Of a stretch of 10,000 bases of DNA, positions 7,945 through 10,000 are shown piece by piece. How positions within the stretch are numbered: position 1 is the first letter of the stretch; each line of letters opens with the position of its first letter. The DNA is taken from contig RMBW01000301.1 of assembly GCA_004009845.1 (NCBI GenBank), positions 1 to 10,000 of the forward strand, written 5' to 3'. The notes beneath the pieces were generated by a model. It was not told the origin of the DNA. It did not search any database and was given only the letters and a program-made list of their open reading frames with translations. Position numbers and translations under genes: made by a program. Source of the DNA: Davidsoniella eucalypti (Eukaryota > Ascomycota > Sordariomycetes > Microascales > Ceratocystidaceae).

Positions 7945-8415
7945 ATCAACGCAAGCTGATGACTTGCGCTTACTAGGGATTCCTCGTTGAAGAGCAATAA
8001 TTGCAATGCTCTATCCCCAGCACGACACAGTTTAACAAGATTACCCGGACATCTCTGTCAAGGAAAGACTCGCTGGCTGTGTCAGTGTAACGCGCGTGCG
8101 GCCCAGAACATCTAAGGGCATCACAGACCTGTTATTGCCTCAAACTTCCATCGGCTTGAGCCGATAGTCCCTCTAAGAAGCCAGCGTACTGCCAAAGCAA
8201 TACGGGCTATTTAGCAGGTTAAGGTCTCGTTCGTTATCGCAATTAAGCAGACAAATCACTCCACCAACTAAGAACGGCCATGCACCACCACCCACAGAAT
8301 CAAGAAAGAGCTCTCAATCTGTCAATCCTCACTGTGTCTGGACCTGGTGAGTTTCCCCGTGTTGAGTCAAATTAAGCCGCAGGCTCCACCCCTGGTGGTG
8401 CCCTTCCGTCAATTT

Positions 8416-8448
<33 letters not shown>

Positions 8449-8589
8449 TGGAGCCCAAGCACTTTGATTTCTCGAAAGGTGCCGAACGAGTCAAAAAATA
8501 ACATCGTCCGATCCCTAGTCGGCATAGTTTATGGTTAAGACTACGACGGTATCTGATCGTCTTCGATCCCCTAACTTTCGTTCCTTATC

Positions 8590-8622
<33 letters not shown>

Positions 8623-9550
8623 AGTTAGTCTTCAGCAGATCCAAGAATTTCACCTCTGACAGCTGAATACTGATGCCCCCGACTGTCCCTATTAATCATT
8701 ACGGCGGTCCTAGAAACCAACAAAATAGAACCACACGTCCTATTCTATTATTCCATGCTGTACTATTCGAGCATAGGCCTGCCTGGAGCACTCTAATTTT
8801 TTCAAAGTAAAAGTCCTGTTTCCCCGACACACCCAGTGAAGGGCATGCGGTTCGACAGAGGGAAAGACCCGGCCGGACCAGTGCACCCGGTGAGGGGGAC
8901 CGGCCAGCCAGGCCCAAGGTTCAACTACGAGCTTTTTAACCACAACAATTTTAATATACGCTATTGGAGCTGGAATTACCGCGGCTGCTGGCACCAGACT
9001 TGCCCTCCAATTGTTCCTCGTTAAGGGATTTAAATTGTACTCATTCCGATTACAAGACCCATAAGAGCCCTGTATCAGTATTTATTGTCACTACCTCCCC
9101 GTGTCGGGATTGGGTAATTTGCGCGCCTGCTGCCTTCCTTAAAAGTGGTAGCCATTTCTCAGGCTCCCTCTCCGGGGTCGAGCCCTAACCCTCCGTTACC
9201 CGTTGTAACCATGCGAAGACAAAACCTTCGCATCGAAAGTTGATAGGGAAGAAATTTGAATGAACCATCGCCGGCGCAAGGCCATGCGATTCGAGAAGTT
9301 ATCATGAATCACCAGAAAGCCCGAAGGCATTGGTTTTTAATCTAATAAATACATCCCTTCGTGAGTCGGGATTTTTAGCATGTATTAGCTCTAGAATTAC
9401 CACGGTTATCCAAGTAGTAAGGTGCTATCAAATAAACGATAACTTATATAATGAGCCATTCGCAGTTTCGCTGTATAATTGCTTATACTTAGACATGCAT
9501 GGCTTAATCTTTGAGACAAGCATATGACTACTGGCAGAATCAACCAGATA
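7757..9550 (-). rRNA. 18S (SSU) rRNA, full length, right unit
   Basis: 1,794 nt, from TATCTGGTTGATTCTGCCAG at 9550 to GGAGGGATCATTA at 7757, without introns. It keeps the canonical GAGAGGGAGCCTGAG element (CCC at 9165-9167 on the plus strand) and has five G at 8894-8898, where the left copy has four. All the landmarks of the left 18S are present. This is the better reference copy of the two and could be functional if its unit had a complete 28S. Confidence 0.97.
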
Positions 9551-10000
9551 ACTATCGTGCACCGGGGGAGACCGGCCACCATAGCTACAAAAGTAGCAAT
9601 GGAGAAGATTTAGTTATCAGGATGTTTTCCAAATAAATGGAAACGGATAGCTATGAATAACTCGTAGGCATGAGGCCCAAAGTTACACAGCTAACAATCT
9701 GTTTTCCCCCTCTTAATTTCCCAGAACGCATACAACTACACAGTTGACAAATACAAATTATATCTACAAAGTGGAATCATATGAATCCATGGTGGAGAGC
9801 AGGTTCGCAGTACTTCCGTAACTAATTACATCTTTACTACGCCGCTGTCTCCGGATATCTATATAAACAGTTATAGCCAGAGGCCAATACATCTACAAAA
9901 TCCATCAGTCAGAGCATATGGTTAAAGTCCAATACTCTATCTGACAACCAGGCAAACAATGAATAGCCGTAGCTACCACATCAACCTGGGCCGACATTAC
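9551..10000 (-). other. 5' ETS and upstream spacer, right unit
   Basis: A repeat of 3837-4286, cut by the window edge. It includes the 18S-proximal hairpin (9579-9602), the TTTCCA...TGGAAA stem and the TATATAA stretch (9860-9866). The Pol I start should lie within or just beyond it but cannot be placed. Confidence 0.75.

Larger units (their letters stand above)
6893..10000. repeat. Direct repeat of 1180-4286 (second rDNA unit)
   Basis: The whole block from 28S D1 to the 5' ETS is repeated in the same orientation. The offset is 5,713 at the left end and 5,714 at the right, varying by one or two in between because of single-base indels. By eye I count about seven one-base indels and one substitution in some 3.1 kb. 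Homology on the left begins at C1180/C6893, exactly where the gypsy fragment ends. On the right it is limited only by the window edge. Confidence 0.95.

Overview
This window is a piece of fungal nuclear ribosomal DNA, with a scrambled transposon and gene-fragment mosaic at its left end. I see no intact protein-coding gene. The rRNA genes, read on the minus strand, have the filamentous ascomycete (Pezizomycotina) form: 18S 3' end of the TCCGTTGGTGAACCAGCGG type, 18S 5' end with GATTCTGCC, and exact matches to the usual fungal primer sites ITS4, LR3, LR5 and LR7. The ITS2 start after 5.8S (CACCACTCAAGC...GCTTGGTGTTGG) suggests Dothideomycetes. A TE-rich Cenococcum-like genome is a weak guess from memory.

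Layout, left to right. 1-~400: broken C-terminal half of an aldo-keto reductase (minus). ~405-567: an LTR-like block (minus). 568-~1181: a frameshifted Ty3/gypsy pol fragment (plus) running from the end of RNase H into the integrase zinc finger. At ~1180 this joins, without a gap, the inside of a 28S gene. 1180-4286 then holds, on the minus strand, the 5' 397 nt of 28S, ITS2, 5.8S, ITS1, a full-length 18S and about 450 nt of 5' ETS/spacer. 4287-~5240 is AT-rich spacer of unknown origin with several inverted repeats. ~5245-7289 is a second 28S, missing its 3' third, followed by ITS2, 5.8S, ITS1, 18S and ETS up to the window end.

The block 1180-4286 is repeated at 6893-10000 with an offset of 5,712-5,714 bases and only a handful of differences, nearly all single-base indels. 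Where they differ in conserved rRNA, the right-hand copy has the canonical base and the left-hand copy the odd one.

In each unit one promoter upstream of 18S would normally give a single Pol I transcript (18S-ITS1-5.8S-ITS2-28S). Neither unit here can supply a complete 28S. The right unit stops near expansion segment ES27, losing the peptidyl-transferase centre and sarcin-ricin loop. The left unit stops after about 400 nt of 28S. This is therefore either a degenerate rDNA edge or orphan repeat, or an assembly of rearranged rDNA reads. The single N at 5298, close to the 28S break, and the homopolymer indels keep the assembly explanation open.
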